DNA of 64,000 bases. Source: Pseudomonas fildesensis (GTDB lineage Bacteria; Pseudomonadota; Gammaproteobacteria; Pseudomonadales; Pseudomonadaceae). This document shows, piece after piece, positions 25,610-35,440 of the stretch. The stretch spans positions 310,001 to 374,000 of the forward strand of contig NZ_LFMW01000001.1 of assembly GCF_001050345.1 (NCBI RefSeq), given 5' to 3'. The position numbers were made by a program, and so were the translations under genes. Numbering within the stretch: the stretch's first letter is position 1; the number at the start of each line of letters is the position of its first letter. Below the pieces are notes generated by a model. The model saw only the letters and a list, made by a program, of their open reading frames with translations. It had not been told where the DNA came from and searched no databases.

Positions 25610-26488
25610 ATGATGACGTTTTCATCCCCGCACACGCCCTCACTGGCTCAGGCGCCCGGCCTCCCCTCTCGGGCCGGGCTGGGGCTGAAGAACCAGCACT
25701 TCGTGGAAGTGCTCGAGACCTCACCCGACATCGGTTTTTTTGAAGTTCACGCCGAAAACTACATGGTAGCCGGCGGCCCGTTTCATCACTACCTGGGTTT
25801 GATCCGCGCGCAGTACCCGCTGTCGTTGCACGGCGTGGGTCTGTCCATCGGCGGCGAAGGCCCGCTGAACCGTGAGCACCTGGCACGGTTGGCCACGCTG
25901 ATCGAGCGCTATCAACCCCAGTCTTTTTCCGAACACCTGGCCTGGTCCAGCCACGGCCCGGTGTTTCTCAATGACCTGCTGCCCCTGGCCTACGATGCCG
26001 CGACCCTGGGCCGAGTGTGTGAACACGTCGACCAGGTACAGAGCACGCTCAAGCGGCCGATGCTGCTGGAGAATCCATCGACGTACCTGCAGTTCCAGCG
26101 CTCCACACTGGACGAGACCGATTTCATCAGTGAGATCATCCGACGCACCGGTTGCGGCCTGCTGCTGGACGTCAACAACGTCTACGTGTCGTGCATCAAC
26201 CACCAGCGCAACGCGCTTTCCTACATCGATTCCCTGCCCTTGCACGCAGTGGGTGAGATTCATCTGGCCGGTTTTGCCGAAGACACTGACAGCCTCGGCG
26301 ACCGCCTGCTGATCGATGATCACGGTGCGCCTATCAATAACGCCGTGTGGCAGTTGTACGAACAGGTACTGGCACGCATCGGGCCTGTGCCCACGCTGAT
26401 CGAGCGGGATAACCAGGTGCCGGCCTTCAGCGTGCTGCTGGCCGAAGCCCAACACGCCAGGCGGTATCTGTCGCAGGTGATTGCATGA
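25610..26488 (+). CDS. bufB: DUF692 multinuclear iron oxygenase (MNIO), bufferin maturase
   Basis: TIM-barrel enzyme of 292 aa (or 291 from the second ATG). DUF692/MNIO enzymes use two or three iron ions and oxygen to modify cysteines in peptides; relatives are MbnB and TglH. Visible family blocks, in order: [98 protein letters not shown] and LIERDNQVP. These supply the expected His, Glu and Asp metal ligands. It lies 23 bases after the precursor gene and its stop overlaps the partner gene (ATGA). Confidence 0.92.
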   Translation: MMTFSSPHTPSLAQAPGLPSRAGLGLKNQHFVEVLETSPDIGFFEVHAENYMVAGGPFHHYLGLIRAQYPLSLHGVGLSIGGEGPLNREHLARLATLIERYQPQSFSEHLAWSSHGPVFLNDLLPLAYDAATLGRVCEHVDQVQSTLKRPMLLENPSTYLQFQRSTLDETDFISEIIRRTGCGLLLDVNNVYVSCINHQRNALSYIDSLPLHAVGEIHLAGFAEDTDSLGDRLLIDDHGAPINNAVWQLYEQVLARIGPVPTLIERDNQVPAFSVLLAEAQHARRYLSQVIA

Positions 26489-27261
26489 GCCTTCAGCACG
26501 CATTCGCCAGCGCCCTGTTGGCGCCCGATCAAACCTGCCCCGAAGGCCTGTTCAGCAGCAACGGTGCCGACCCGGCCAGCCGTTTTGCGGTGTATCGCAA
26601 CAATATCCACAGCTCGCTGATCGATGCGCTGGCCGCTGCGTATCCGGTGACGTTGCAACTGGTCGGCGATGAGTTTTTCCGCGCCATGGCCAGCCTCTTC
26701 GTACAGGCTTTTCCGCCCACTGGCCCAGTGATCAGCGAGTATGGCGGCACATTTTCCGACTTTATCCAAGGCTTCGAACCTGCGGCCAGCGTGCCGTATC
26801 TGGCCGATGTCGCGCGGTTGGAGCGGTTGCGGGTACGTGCGTATCACGCCGCCGATAGCCAGACGCTGGATCAGCAGGCCGTGCTTGAAACACTGCAACG
26901 CCAAACGGAGTTGGGTGCATTACGCCTGCAGTTACACCCGTCCCTTGCCACGTTGAACTCCGCCTACGCGGTAGTAGCAGTGTGGGCGGCACACCAGACC
27001 GAGGGCGCCATCGCCACATTGAATCCCTGGTATGCCCAGGGTGCATTGGTGTTGCGCCAGGGCCTGGCGGTCAAGGTCATCGCCATCGACAGCGGCTCGG
27101 TAGCGTTTATCAACAGCCTGAACCACGGCGCTGGGCTGGAAATGGCGGTGGCGCATGCCCTCGAGGCGTCGGCCGACTTCGACCTGCATCAATGCCTGAC
27201 GCTGCTGATTACCCACAGCGCCATTACTCACTTGCACCAGGAACAAAAGGTATCGCCATGA
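26485..27261 (+). CDS. bufC: DUF2063 MNIO partner protein
   Basis: A 258-residue protein of the family annotated as DUF2063 or HvfC/BufC N-terminal, sometimes called putative DNA-binding. In MNIO systems it acts as the recognition partner delivering the precursor to the oxygenase. The N-terminal block is clear: [40 protein letters not shown] and [42 protein letters not shown] follows. The C-terminal half is less conserved. It overlaps its neighbours by four bases on both sides, so all three are tightly coupled. Confidence 0.9.
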   Translation: MSLQHAFASALLAPDQTCPEGLFSSNGADPASRFAVYRNNIHSSLIDALAAAYPVTLQLVGDEFFRAMASLFVQAFPPTGPVISEYGGTFSDFIQGFEPAASVPYLADVARLERLRVRAYHAADSQTLDQQAVLETLQRQTELGALRLQLHPSLATLNSAYAVVAVWAAHQTEGAIATLNPWYAQGALVLRQGLAVKVIAIDSGSVAFINSLNHGAGLEMAVAHALEASADFDLHQCLTLLITHSAITHLHQEQKVSP

Positions 27262-27743
27262 ACACGTCCCCTCCTTGCCTGATAAAGTGGGTCATCCAGG
27301 TTTTCGAGCAAATCCCCTACAGCCTGATCGCCTTCCTCGCACGCTTCTCCATCGCGGCGGTGTTCTGGAAGTCCGGACAAACCAAGGTCGAAGGCTTTGC
27401 GATAGACCTGGTCAGCGGCACCTTCCAACTCGGCGAACCGCGATTATCGGCGTCGACGCTGCCGCTGTTTCGCAGCGAGTACCACGTGCCTCTGTTGTCG
27501 CCGGAAATCGCGGCGCACATGGCGGCGTTTGCCGAGCACTTTTTCCCGGCGTTGATCCTGATGGGGTTCGCCACGCGCTTCTCGGCCCTGGCCTTGATCG
27601 GCATGACCCTGACCATTCAGCTGTTCGTCTACCCTGACGCCTACCCGACCCACGGCACCTGGCTTGCGTTGCTGTTGCTGCTGGTTGCCAAGGGCCCGGG
27701 CCGCTTGTCCATCGACCACCTGATCGCCCGTCGCTATCGCTAG
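27258..27743 (+). CDS. DoxX-family membrane protein
   Basis: A 161-residue inner-membrane protein. I take the ATG at 27258, overlapping the stop of the previous gene; the frame extends upstream but only antisense-like sequence lies there. Four hydrophobic segments are visible, including IAFLARFSIAAVFWKSGQTK and FPALILMGFATRFSALALIG, both typical of DoxX. DoxX members are the usual fourth gene of DUF2282-DUF692-DUF2063 clusters (gigABCD-like), with a suggested link to thiol or oxygen chemistry. Its stop shares CTAG (27740-27743) with the convergent LysR gene. Confidence 0.88.
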   Translation: MNTSPPCLIKWVIQVFEQIPYSLIAFLARFSIAAVFWKSGQTKVEGFAIDLVSGTFQLGEPRLSASTLPLFRSEYHVPLLSPEIAAHMAAFAEHFFPALILMGFATRFSALALIGMTLTIQLFVYPDAYPTHGTWLALLLLLVAKGPGRLSIDHLIARRYR

Positions 27744-28648
27744 AGCCGGTCGAGGGCCTCGCCGCTACGCTTGAACCAGTCCACCAAGTAGTCGGCCAAT
27801 ACTTGGGTACGGCGCGGCAGGCCGCCTTGGTAAGGATGAACCAGGTACATCGGCATGCTCCGCGTCTGATAGTCGCGCAGGAGCCAGCGCAATCGGCCAT
27901 CAGCCAATTCCGCCGGTAATACGTAGGACGGCAGGCGGGCGATACCGGCGCCCACCAATGCGGCCTTTTTCAGCAGGTTGTAGTGATTGGACGCAAAGGT
28001 GCCACTTACGCGAACCCGCAACAATTCGTGCTGCTGGTGGTACAGCCACTCTTCGCGACCGCTGTAGTGGCTGTTGAGCAAACAGGTGTGGGTGGCCAAA
28101 TCCGTCGGGGTCTGCGGTTCACCATGCTGCTCCAGATAGGCCGGGCTGGCGCAGGTCATCTCGTGCCAGGCCAGCAGCGGCTTGGCCACCAGGCGCTCAT
28201 GTTCGATGGCCCCCAAACGTACCCCCAGATCAAAACCATCCCGCGCCAGGTCTCGATAACTGTTGTTGAGCTCCAGCTCGATCTGCACCTGCGGGTATTC
28301 CTTGGAAAACTCCAGCAACAAGCCGTCGAAGAAGGTTTCTCCCAATGAGACCGGAACCGTCATACGCACAGGCCCGGCCAAATCATCCTTGAGCCGCGCC
28401 AACGCCTGACGGGCGCGATCCACCTGAACCACCAGCGCCTGTGCTTCGGGCAACAGCGCTGCCCCCGCTGCGGTGAGGCTCAACTTGCGCGTGGTGCGGT
28501 GCAGCAGCACCACCGAGAACTGTGCTTCCAACTGGCTGATGCGCTTGGACAACTGGCCCTTGCTGCAGCCCAATTGCTCGGCCGCCAGGGTGAAACTGCC
28601 GGCTTCGATCAATACGGCAAAGGCCGCCAAGTCATCCATTTCGCTCAT
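27740..28648 (-). CDS. LysR-family regulator
   Basis: A 302-residue regulator starting MSEMDDLAAFAVLIEAGSFT, with the helix-turn-helix FTLAAEQLGCSKGQLSKRIS at about residues 19-38. The C-terminal effector domain includes PVRMTVPVSLGETFFDGLLL, typical of the CrgA/DmlR-like group. It is divergent from the short-chain dehydrogenase at 28791 (142-base gap), the common layout in which LysR controls the divergent gene. The inducer is unknown. Confidence 0.88.
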   Translation of the reverse strand: MSEMDDLAAFAVLIEAGSFTLAAEQLGCSKGQLSKRISQLEAQFSVVLLHRTTRKLSLTAAGAALLPEAQALVVQVDRARQALARLKDDLAGPVRMTVPVSLGETFFDGLLLEFSKEYPQVQIELELNNSYRDLARDGFDLGVRLGAIEHERLVAKPLLAWHEMTCASPAYLEQHGEPQTPTDLATHTCLLNSHYSGREEWLYHQQHELLRVRVSGTFASNHYNLLKKAALVGAGIARLPSYVLPAELADGRLRWLLRDYQTRSMPMYLVHPYQGGLPRRTQVLADYLVDWFKRSGEALDRL

Positions 28649-28790
28649 AGATTGTTTCCATTTGAAAACCAAAGGTTGCCTATTAGCACGTTTATCCGCC
28701 TGAAAAGCCAGCCTAGACTTGATGCCACACCCCACTGCAGGCGCCCCCTCGCGCCTACAGTTTCTTATCTCCCCTTGGAGGAACAGCACG

Positions 28791-29390
28791 ATGAAAGTTC
28801 TATTGATTGGTGCCAGCGGCACCGTCGGCTCGGCGGTCAAGGCCGAACTGGCGCAGCGTCACGAAGTGATCAGCATCGGTCGCAGCAGCGGCGACTTCCA
28901 GGTGGATATCAGCGACAGCACTTCAATCCGCAAACTCTTCGAACAGACCGGCAAGTTTGACGCGCTGGTGTGTGCGGCCGGCAGCGTCAACTTCGTGGCC
29001 TTGCCGGACATGAGCGAAACCGATTTCGAACTGGGCCTGCGTGACAAGCTGATGGGCCAGGTCAACCTGCTATTGATAGGCCGTGAGTACGCCAACGACG
29101 GTGCTTCGTTCACCCTCACCAGCGGCATCCTCAACCGCGACCCCATCCGCACGGGTGCCTCGGCTGCGCTGGTCAACGGCGCCATCGATGCCTTTGTGAA
29201 GGCGGCGGCAATCGAACTGCCACGCGGCCTGCGTATCAACTCCGTGAGTCCGACGGTGCTGCTGGAAGCAATGGGCAGCTACGCGCCGTACTTCCGAGGC
29301 TACAAACCGGCTCCGGGGGCCGATGTAGCATTGGCCTACGCAAAAAGTGTTGAAGGCTTACAGACGGGTCAGACTTTTATCGTGGGCTGA
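28791..29390 (+). CDS. short-chain dehydrogenase/reductase-like protein
   Basis: A 199-residue Rossmann protein with GASGTVG near residue 7 for NAD(P) binding and VCAAGSVNF corresponding to the NNAG motif. GGAGG lies 11 bases before the ATG. The usual catalytic YxxxK does not appear: after the serine in FTLTSGIL the aligned stretch reads GASAALVNGAIDAFVKAAAI, with Ala and Asn where Tyr and Lys are expected. It may therefore bind nucleotide without classic reductase chemistry, or use other residues. It is probably controlled by the divergent LysR protein. Confidence 0.85.
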   Translation: MKVLLIGASGTVGSAVKAELAQRHEVISIGRSSGDFQVDISDSTSIRKLFEQTGKFDALVCAAGSVNFVALPDMSETDFELGLRDKLMGQVNLLLIGREYANDGASFTLTSGILNRDPIRTGASAALVNGAIDAFVKAAAIELPRGLRINSVSPTVLLEAMGSYAPYFRGYKPAPGADVALAYAKSVEGLQTGQTFIVG

Positions 29391-29487
29391 ATCTCACCCG
29401 CGTAAGAATTGCCTGAAGCTGGCTGGCGGGCTTGTGATGCATCGTCAGTCTGCGTAACGTGGCGGCACTTGCCTGGAGACCCGAAAA

Positions 29488-30159
29488 ATGCGTGCCGTCC
29501 GTACCCTAGCCCTGTTTGCCTTGTTACCCCTGTTCACCGCCTGCCAGGTGTTCGAAAGCGAGCCGGCCAAGCCGTCTACCGCGGGGCTGACGCGTATGCA
29601 GGGTGAACTCACGGCGGTCGGCGGGAAGCTGCTGTTCCAGCCGTGCAACGACCAACGCAACTACGTGGTCAACGACACCGGCGGCACCAGCATCCTGCAA
29701 GAGGCCGCCTCCCTGGCCGGCCAGCAAGGCGCGCTGTTTGCCGACTTGCGTGGCAAGTTCTCCGGCGTGGCCAGCGGCACCCAAGGCACCGTAGACCTGC
29801 AGCAACTCTATCGCGTAGAACGCTCGACCTCCGCCTGCGACGACCCGGACTTCAAACGCATGACCCTGCGCGCCAACGGCCACAAGCCGGCCTGGGCGAT
29901 GAACGTCACCACCAAGGGCATGGTGCTGGAGCGTGAAGGCCAACCGCCCCTTGCAGTGCCTTATGTGGAAGAGCAATTGGGTGACGGCCGTTTCAACCTG
30001 ATGACCGAAGCCAATAACCAGCACATCGAACTGTGGGTCGCCCCGCAACGCTGTATCGACAGCGTCAGCGGCAGCCTGCAGCACATGAGCGCCGAATTGC
30101 GGGTCAACGGCCAGGTTCAGCGTGGTTGTGCGGCATTTGGCGGCTCGCGGGACGACTGA
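29488..30159 (+). CDS. lipoprotein of unknown function (COG3650-like)
   Basis: A 223-residue lipoprotein. The signal peptide MRAVRTLALFALLPLFTAC ends in the lipobox LFTAC with Cys19; the following residue is Gln, favouring outer-membrane sorting. The mature part begins MQGELTAVGGKLLFQPCNDQ and contains further cysteines (near SACDDPDF, QRCID and RGCAAF), which may form disulphides. It resembles the COG3650 or NlpE-type membrane-lipoprotein group from memory. No operon partner. Confidence 0.78.
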   Translation: MRAVRTLALFALLPLFTACQVFESEPAKPSTAGLTRMQGELTAVGGKLLFQPCNDQRNYVVNDTGGTSILQEAASLAGQQGALFADLRGKFSGVASGTQGTVDLQQLYRVERSTSACDDPDFKRMTLRANGHKPAWAMNVTTKGMVLEREGQPPLAVPYVEEQLGDGRFNLMTEANNQHIELWVAPQRCIDSVSGSLQHMSAELRVNGQVQRGCAAFGGSRDD

Positions 30160-30265
30160 TTCAGCACTGCGCTGTTTTAGCATGACGGGAAACTGTCATT
30201 GGGGCTTATAATCGCCGGTTTGCAAAACAGCCGGCCTCTTTGCCCGCCGCCTACCGGATCCTGTC

Positions 30266-31879
30266 ATGTTACGAATCACCGAACTCAAGCTGCCCATCGA
30301 CCATCCCGAAGAAGACCTGCGGCCTGCCATCGTGCAGCGCCTGGGCATCGCCAGTGATGACCTGCTCGATTTCACCCTGTTCAAGCGCAGCTACGACGCC
30401 CGCAAGAAATCGTCGGAGCTGTGCTTCATCTACACCGTCGACCTGGAGGTGAAGGGCGAAGCCGCCCTGCTGCTCAAGTTCGCCGATGACCGCAACGTCA
30501 ACCCGGCGCCGGACGTCAGCTACAAGGTGGTGGGCCAGGCACCGGAAGGTCTGGTCGAACGGCCGATCGTCGTCGGTTTCGGGCCGTGCGGCATCTTCGC
30601 CGGGCTGTTGCTCGCGCAGATGGGCTTCAAGCCGATCATCCTCGAGCGTGGCCGCGAAGTGCGCCAGCGCACCAAGGACACCTGGGGCCTGTGGCGCAAA
30701 AATGTGCTCAACCCTGAGTCCAACGTACAGTTCGGTGAAGGCGGCGCCGGGACTTTTTCCGACGGCAAGCTCTACAGCCAGATCAAGGACCCGAAATTCC
30801 ACGGCCGCAAAGTGCTGCACGAATTTGTCAAAGCGGGTGCGCCGGACGAGATCCTCTACGTCAGCAAACCGCACATCGGCACCTTCCGTCTGACTGGCGT
30901 AGTGGAAAACATGCGCCAGCAAATCATCGCCCTGGGCGGTGAAGTGCGCTTCGAACAACGGGTGACCGACGTGCTGATCGAAGACGGCCAACTGAACGGC
31001 GTGGTCATCGACGGCGGCGAACAGATCCTGTCCAAGCACGTGATCCTTGCCCTGGGCCACAGCGCCCGCGACACCTTCCGCATGCTCCACGGCCGTGGTG
31101 TGTACATGGAGGCCAAGCCGTTCTCGGTGGGCTTCCGCATTGAACACCCGCAGTCGCTGATTGACGCCGCGCGCCTGGGCAAATACGCCGGGCACCCGAA
31201 ACTCGGGGCGGCCGACTACAAACTGGTGCACCACGCCAAGAACGGCCGTTCGGTCTACAGCTTCTGCATGTGCCCGGGTGGCACCGTGGTGGCTGCCACC
31301 TCCGAGCCGAATCGCGTGGTAACCAACGGCATGAGCCAATACTCGCGTAACGAGCGCAATGCCAACTCCGGCATCGTGGTCGGCATCACCCCTGAGGTGG
31401 ATTACCCGGGTGGCCCGCTGGCCGGAATCGAATTGCAGGAACGCCTTGAGTCCCACGCCTACATCCTCGGCGGCAGTAACTACGAGGCACCGGCGCAGCT
31501 TGTAGGTGACTTCATCGCCGGTAAGCCGTCCACCGCCATCGGCAGTGTGGAACCGTCCTACAAGCCGGGCGTGGCGTTGGGCGACCTGTCCCTGGCTTTG
31601 CCGGACTTTGCCATTGAAGCCATCCGTGAAGCACTGCCGGCATTCGAGAAGCAGATCAAGGGCTATTCGCTGCACGATGCTGTGTTGACCGGCATCGAGA
31701 CGCGCACCTCGTCGCCGCTGCGGATTACCCGTAACGAATCAATGCAAAGCTTGAACGTCAAAGGCCTGTTCCCGGCCGGTGAAGGCGCCGGTTATGCGGG
31801 CGGGATTCTGTCGGCAGGTGTTGACGGGATTCGGATTGCCGAGGCGTTGGCGCGGGATATGCTCGGCATCGAAGCCTGA
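30266..31879 (+). CDS. FAD-dependent dehydrogenase of the COG2509 family
   Basis: A 537-residue cytoplasmic flavoprotein. After an N-terminal ~95-residue domain (LRITELKLPIDHPEEDL) comes the FAD-binding motif IVVGFGPCGIFAGLLLAQMG. NVQFGEGGAGTFSDGKLYSQ and the C-terminal GLFPAGEGAGYAGGILSAGV complete the family pattern. COG2509 proteins are widespread and uncharacterised; electron acceptor and substrate are unknown. Expressed from its own upstream region (30160-30265); a REPIN follows 12 bases after the stop. Confidence 0.88.
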   Translation: MLRITELKLPIDHPEEDLRPAIVQRLGIASDDLLDFTLFKRSYDARKKSSELCFIYTVDLEVKGEAALLLKFADDRNVNPAPDVSYKVVGQAPEGLVERPIVVGFGPCGIFAGLLLAQMGFKPIILERGREVRQRTKDTWGLWRKNVLNPESNVQFGEGGAGTFSDGKLYSQIKDPKFHGRKVLHEFVKAGAPDEILYVSKPHIGTFRLTGVVENMRQQIIALGGEVRFEQRVTDVLIEDGQLNGVVIDGGEQILSKHVILALGHSARDTFRMLHGRGVYMEAKPFSVGFRIEHPQSLIDAARLGKYAGHPKLGAADYKLVHHAKNGRSVYSFCMCPGGTVVAATSEPNRVVTNGMSQYSRNERNANSGIVVGITPEVDYPGGPLAGIELQERLESHAYILGGSNYEAPAQLVGDFIAGKPSTAIGSVEPSYKPGVALGDLSLALPDFAIEAIREALPAFEKQIKGYSLHDAVLTGIETRTSSPLRITRNESMQSLNVKGLFPAGEGAGYAGGILSAGVDGIRIAEALARDMLGIEA

Positions 31880-31890
31880 TACATCACACC

Positions 31891-31956
31891 GTAGGAGCAC
31901 GGCTTGCCGGCGATGGCGTCATCAAGATCGCCATCGCCGGCAAGCCGGGCTCCTAC
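31891..31956. repeat. REPIN (GGCTTGCCGGCGATG class)
   Basis: Inverted repeat with arms GTAGGAGCACGGCTTGCCGG / CCGGCAAGCCGGGCTCCTAC around a short loop, continuing into CGATGGCG / CGCCATCG. It lies between convergent gene ends. The same class occurs at 58364-58427 and, decayed, at 53864-53951. Confidence 0.9.
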
Positions 31957-31960
31957 AGGT

Positions 31961-33055
31961 TCAAATGTTCGCGCGAAGGATGCTGTCCGGTAAAGGCTCG
32001 CCCTGTTCCACACTCGCCGCAACGGCCGCGATCAAGCCTTCCAGCACATACCCCTGCGCCGTCAGCCACGCCTGATCGTAGTAAGTGGTTGCGTAACGTT
32101 CGCCGCCATCACACAAGATCGCCACGATCGAGCCCGACTCCCCCGCCGCTTTCATCTGCTGCGCCGCCACCAGCGCGCCAATCAGGTTGGTCCCACTGGA
32201 ACCGCCAACACGCCGCCCCAGCCGCTCGGCCAGGTAATGCATGGCCGCCAGCGACAGCGCGTCCGGCACCTTGACCATCGCATCAATCACCTTGGGTAAA
32301 AACGATGCCTCGACCCGTGGCCGGCCGATGCCTTCGATCCGCGAGCCGCAGTCAAGGCGCAGGCTGGCGTCGCCACTGAGGTAGTAGTCAAAAAATACCG
32401 AGCGCTCGGCATCGGCGCATAACACCCGGGTGCAATGCTGGCGATAACGCACATAACGCCCGAGGGTCGCGGTGGTGCCGCCGGTACCAGGGCTGGAAAT
32501 CAACCAGCTCGGCTCCGGGTAATGTTCGAAGCGCATCTGCTGGAAGATCGATTCGGCGATGTTGTTGTTCGCCCGCCAGTCGGTAGCCCGTTCGGCGTAG
32601 GTGAACTGGTCCATGAAGTGGCCACCGCTTTCCTTCGCCAGACGTTCGGATTCGGCGTAGATCTGCGTCGGATCCTGTACCAAATGACTCTTGCCGCCAT
32701 AGAAGGCGATTTGGGCGATCTTTTCCTGGGACGTGGAAGCCGGCATCACCGCGATAAACGGCACGCCGAGCAAGCCCGCGAAGTAGGCTTCCGAAATGGC
32801 CGTCGAACCGCTGGACGCTTCGATCACCGGCGCGCCCGGCTTCAGCCAGCCATTGCACAGCGCATACAGAAACAGCGAACGGGCCAGCCGATGTTTCAGG
32901 CTGCCGGTGGGGTGGCTGGACTCGTCCTTGAAGTACAGCTCGATACCCGGCAAGCCTGGCAGCGGCAAGGGGATCAGATGCGTGTCAGCGCTGCGCTGGA
33001 AGTCCGCTTCAATGATACGAATGGCTTCGCGGGCCCAAGGACGTTGGTCGCTCAT
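31961..33055 (-). CDS. cysteine synthase-fold PLP enzyme (possible cysteine desulfhydrase)
   Basis: A fold-type II PLP enzyme of 364 aa from the start [19 protein letters not shown]. The PLP lysine is Lys54 in [13 protein letters not shown]; the substrate loop [14 protein letters not shown] and the phosphate-binding glycines [15 protein letters not shown] are intact. It is longer than O-acetylserine sulfhydrylases and resembles the stand-alone cysteine synthase-like group that includes mycobacterial Cds1, a cysteine desulfhydrase. Direction of the reaction cannot be told from sequence. It is divergent from nhaA. Confidence 0.85.
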   Translation of the reverse strand: MSDQRPWAREAIRIIEADFQRSADTHLIPLPLPGLPGIELYFKDESSHPTGSLKHRLARSLFLYALCNGWLKPGAPVIEASSGSTAISEAYFAGLLGVPFIAVMPASTSQEKIAQIAFYGGKSHLVQDPTQIYAESERLAKESGGHFMDQFTYAERATDWRANNNIAESIFQQMRFEHYPEPSWLISSPGTGGTTATLGRYVRYRQHCTRVLCADAERSVFFDYYLSGDASLRLDCGSRIEGIGRPRVEASFLPKVIDAMVKVPDALSLAAMHYLAERLGRRVGGSSGTNLIGALVAAQQMKAAGESGSIVAILCDGGERYATTYYDQAWLTAQGYVLEGLIAAVAASVEQGEPLPDSILRANI

Positions 33056-33271
33056 GAGGGGGGTCTCTAAGGATTTCAGCGCCAATCTTAGGATGTTTCC
33101 TACACTGCACACAGATACAGTAACGACTCAATTGGACACACAATTGCTAGGCTTTGGCGCAACGCCACCTGACCCTGTTTCTTATAACAAATAAGAATAT
33201 AACTTTTGTTTTAACAACTAACGGTACGGGTTAGGGTACGCCCCTATTGAACCTTGATTGGAGAGCATCCC

Positions 33272-34447
33272 TTGCCTCTGCGTAGCACTTTCACCCGTTT
33301 CTTTCAGCTGGAAGCCGCCAGCGGCCTGTTGTTGATCGCCGCTGCCGCCTTGGCGTTGATCATCAACAACTCACCGTTGTCGCACCTCTACGGCGCATTT
33401 CTCGACGTGCCGGTAGTGGCGCAGATTGGCGCACTGAAAATCGCCAAGCCCGCGCTCTTGTGGATCAACGATGGCCTGATGGCCTTGTTCTTTTTGCTGA
33501 TCGGCCTGGAGGTCAAGCGCGAGTTGCTCGACGGCCACCTGTCCAAGCCCTCGCAAGTCGTACTGCCTGGCGCTGCAGCCATCGGCGGCATGGTCGTACC
33601 GGCGCTGATCTACTGGGCGATCAACAAGGACTACCCCGCCGCGCTGTCCGGCTGGGCGATCCCCATGGCCACCGACATTGCCTTCGCCCTCGGCGTCCTG
33701 GCACTGCTGGGCAAACGCGTGCCGGTATCGCTGAAACTGTTCCTGATGACCCTGGCTATCATCGATGACCTCGGTGCAATCATCGTCATCGCCGTGTTCT
33801 ATTCCGCCGACCTGTCCGGTGCCGCCCTGGCCGGCGCGGGGGCCTGCCTGATTGCCTTGATTGCGATGAACCGACTTGGCGTAGTCAAGCTCGGGCCGTA
33901 CTTGATCCTGGGCCTGATCCTGTGGGTTTGCGTACTCAAGAGCGGTGTCCACGCTACCCTGGCCGGGGTGACCCTGGCGTTCTGCATTCCGCTGCGCACC
34001 AAAAATGCCGAACCCTCGCCCCTGCTGACCCTGGAACACGCGCTGCATCCATGGGTGGCCTACGCCATCCTGCCGCTGTTCGCGTTCGCCAACGCAGGTG
34101 TGTCCCTGACGGGTGTCAGCCTCGAGAGCTTCACCCATCACGTACCCCTGGGCATCGCCGCAGGCCTGTTGATCGGTAAGACCGTCGGCGTGTTCGGCCT
34201 CACCTGGCTCGCCATCAAGACGGGCATGGCGGCCTTGCCGAGCGGCGCCAACTGGGGCCAGGTGTTCGGGGTGGCGATCCTCTGCGGCATCGGCTTCACC
34301 ATGAGCCTGTTTGTCGGCTCCCTGGCGTTTGTGCCGGGCGCCAGCGAATTTGCCGGGGAGGATCGAATGGGGATTCTGACCGGGTCGATATTGGCTGCAT
34401 GTATTGGGTATGCGGTGACGGCGATGGCGAGTCGCAAAAAAGCCTGA
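33272..34447 (+). CDS. nhaA: Na+/H+ antiporter NhaA
   Basis: Electrogenic 2H+/Na+ antiporter of the inner membrane for sodium and alkaline-pH tolerance. I prefer the TTG at 33272 ([20 protein letters not shown], 391 aa) since GGAG lies 9 bases upstream; a TTG at 33254 is possible. E. coli NhaA has 388 residues. The ion-binding aspartates are present: [14 protein letters not shown] (equivalent to Asp133) and [13 protein letters not shown] (Asp163-Asp164). About twelve membrane spans. A bidirectional terminator follows. Confidence 0.95.
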   Translation: MPLRSTFTRFFQLEAASGLLLIAAAALALIINNSPLSHLYGAFLDVPVVAQIGALKIAKPALLWINDGLMALFFLLIGLEVKRELLDGHLSKPSQVVLPGAAAIGGMVVPALIYWAINKDYPAALSGWAIPMATDIAFALGVLALLGKRVPVSLKLFLMTLAIIDDLGAIIVIAVFYSADLSGAALAGAGACLIALIAMNRLGVVKLGPYLILGLILWVCVLKSGVHATLAGVTLAFCIPLRTKNAEPSPLLTLEHALHPWVAYAILPLFAFANAGVSLTGVSLESFTHHVPLGIAAGLLIGKTVGVFGLTWLAIKTGMAALPSGANWGQVFGVAILCGIGFTMSLFVGSLAFVPGASEFAGEDRMGILTGSILAACIGYAVTAMASRKKA

Positions 34448-34468
34448 CTCGCTGAATCACCGCTCACA

Positions 34469-34502
34469 AAAAACCCCAATCGGTCACCCGATTGGGGTTT
34501 TT
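34469..34502. terminator. bidirectional terminator between nhaA and the SlyB-like gene
   Basis: Stem AAACCCCAATCGG / CCGATTGGGGTTT around the loop TCAC (34484-34487), with A and T runs on both sides, so it can end both convergent transcripts. Confidence 0.92.
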
Positions 34503-34522
34503 CTTTGTTCGCAGCTTTACGT

Positions 34523-34987
34523 TTAACGAGTAACGCGGCTGGTGCCATCAACCGTCATGATGCGCACGCGGTCGCCGATGCGGAAGATTTCATTTTCCTG
34601 CACCGCCTGCACGTAAGCACGCATGCTGCCGTCGTCTTCGCGAACGGTGATTTCCACGCCTTGGGTGCGGGTCAGGCCTTCTTCGGTGGCCGAGCCCAGC
34701 AGGCCGCCAGCAACGGCGCCGATGACTGCGGTGACGATGCTGCCACGGCCGCCGCCGATTGCGCTGCCGCCAACGCCGCCAATGACTGCGCCGGCTGCGC
34801 CACCGATTGGAGTCTTGGTGCCTTCGATTTTCACCGGACGCAGGGATTCGATGGTGCCCATGCGAACGGTCTGTACACGACGCGCTTCGTCACGGGAGTA
34901 CGAGTCGCCGGTCAGACTCGAGGCGCAGCCACCCAGCAACAACGACAGGGTGGTAAAGCAGGCAACTAGTAAAACGGACTTACGCAT
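34523..34987 (-). CDS. glycine-zipper outer membrane lipoprotein (SlyB/Pcp-like)
   Basis: A 154-residue lipoprotein starting MRKSVLLVACFTTLSLLLGG, lipobox LLGGC with Cys21, serine next. The centre is a 2TM glycine-zipper: GGAAGAVIGGVGGSAIGGGR and VIGAVAGGLLGSATEEGLTR. The C-terminal domain (ITVREDDGSMRAYVQ onward) matches SlyB. SlyB-type proteins stabilise the outer membrane under PhoP-linked stress in enterics. GGAG lies 8 bases upstream of the ATG. The frame extends upstream but without a lipoprotein start. Confidence 0.9.
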   Translation of the reverse strand: MRKSVLLVACFTTLSLLLGGCASSLTGDSYSRDEARRVQTVRMGTIESLRPVKIEGTKTPIGGAAGAVIGGVGGSAIGGGRGSIVTAVIGAVAGGLLGSATEEGLTRTQGVEITVREDDGSMRAYVQAVQENEIFRIGDRVRIMTVDGTSRVTR

Positions 34988-35144
34988 AGAATCAACTCCA
35001 AAGGACAGGTGTTCATTAAACGCTGCAGCTTGACGCCTGTCACGGCAAGCCCGGCAGAAAATTGCTTTCATTCAGCCTCAGTACAGACTGCCCGAAGCAG
35101 AAAATTCGACGAACGGTAACACTCTTCTCGTCACCAGGACCTTC

Positions 35145-35390
35145 ATGGATTATTTCATCATTGTAGTCACTACCGCAGCCGGCCTGTATTTCCATGGCTG
35201 GCTATACGTGCGCATCAGACGCTGGATAGCCCGCGACCTGGCGCTGTCCCTGGCAAGCAACGACCCGCATAAGCGTGACTTTATGCTGCAACAGCTGGCG
35301 AAGGCCCGCACGTTGAAGGTCAAGCGACGGGATCTACCGGAATGGTTGAAAAACGCTGCGCAGCAGTACACCGCGAGGCCTCTCGACTAG
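35145..35390 (+). CDS. small membrane-anchored hypothetical protein
   Basis: An 81-residue protein with one N-terminal membrane span (FIIVVTTAAGLYFHGWLYV), then a basic segment RIRRWIARD and a soluble helical domain. The positive-inside rule places the C-terminus in the cytoplasm. It lies between the divergent SlyB-like gene and the convergent pdxH. I do not recognise a named family. Confidence 0.65.
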   Translation: MDYFIIVVTTAAGLYFHGWLYVRIRRWIARDLALSLASNDPHKRDFMLQQLAKARTLKVKRRDLPEWLKNAAQQYTARPLD

Positions 35391-35440
35391 AGACTTCGCG
35401 GTGACGGGCAACATTCAGGTGAGGTGACGAAAGGTCCAGC

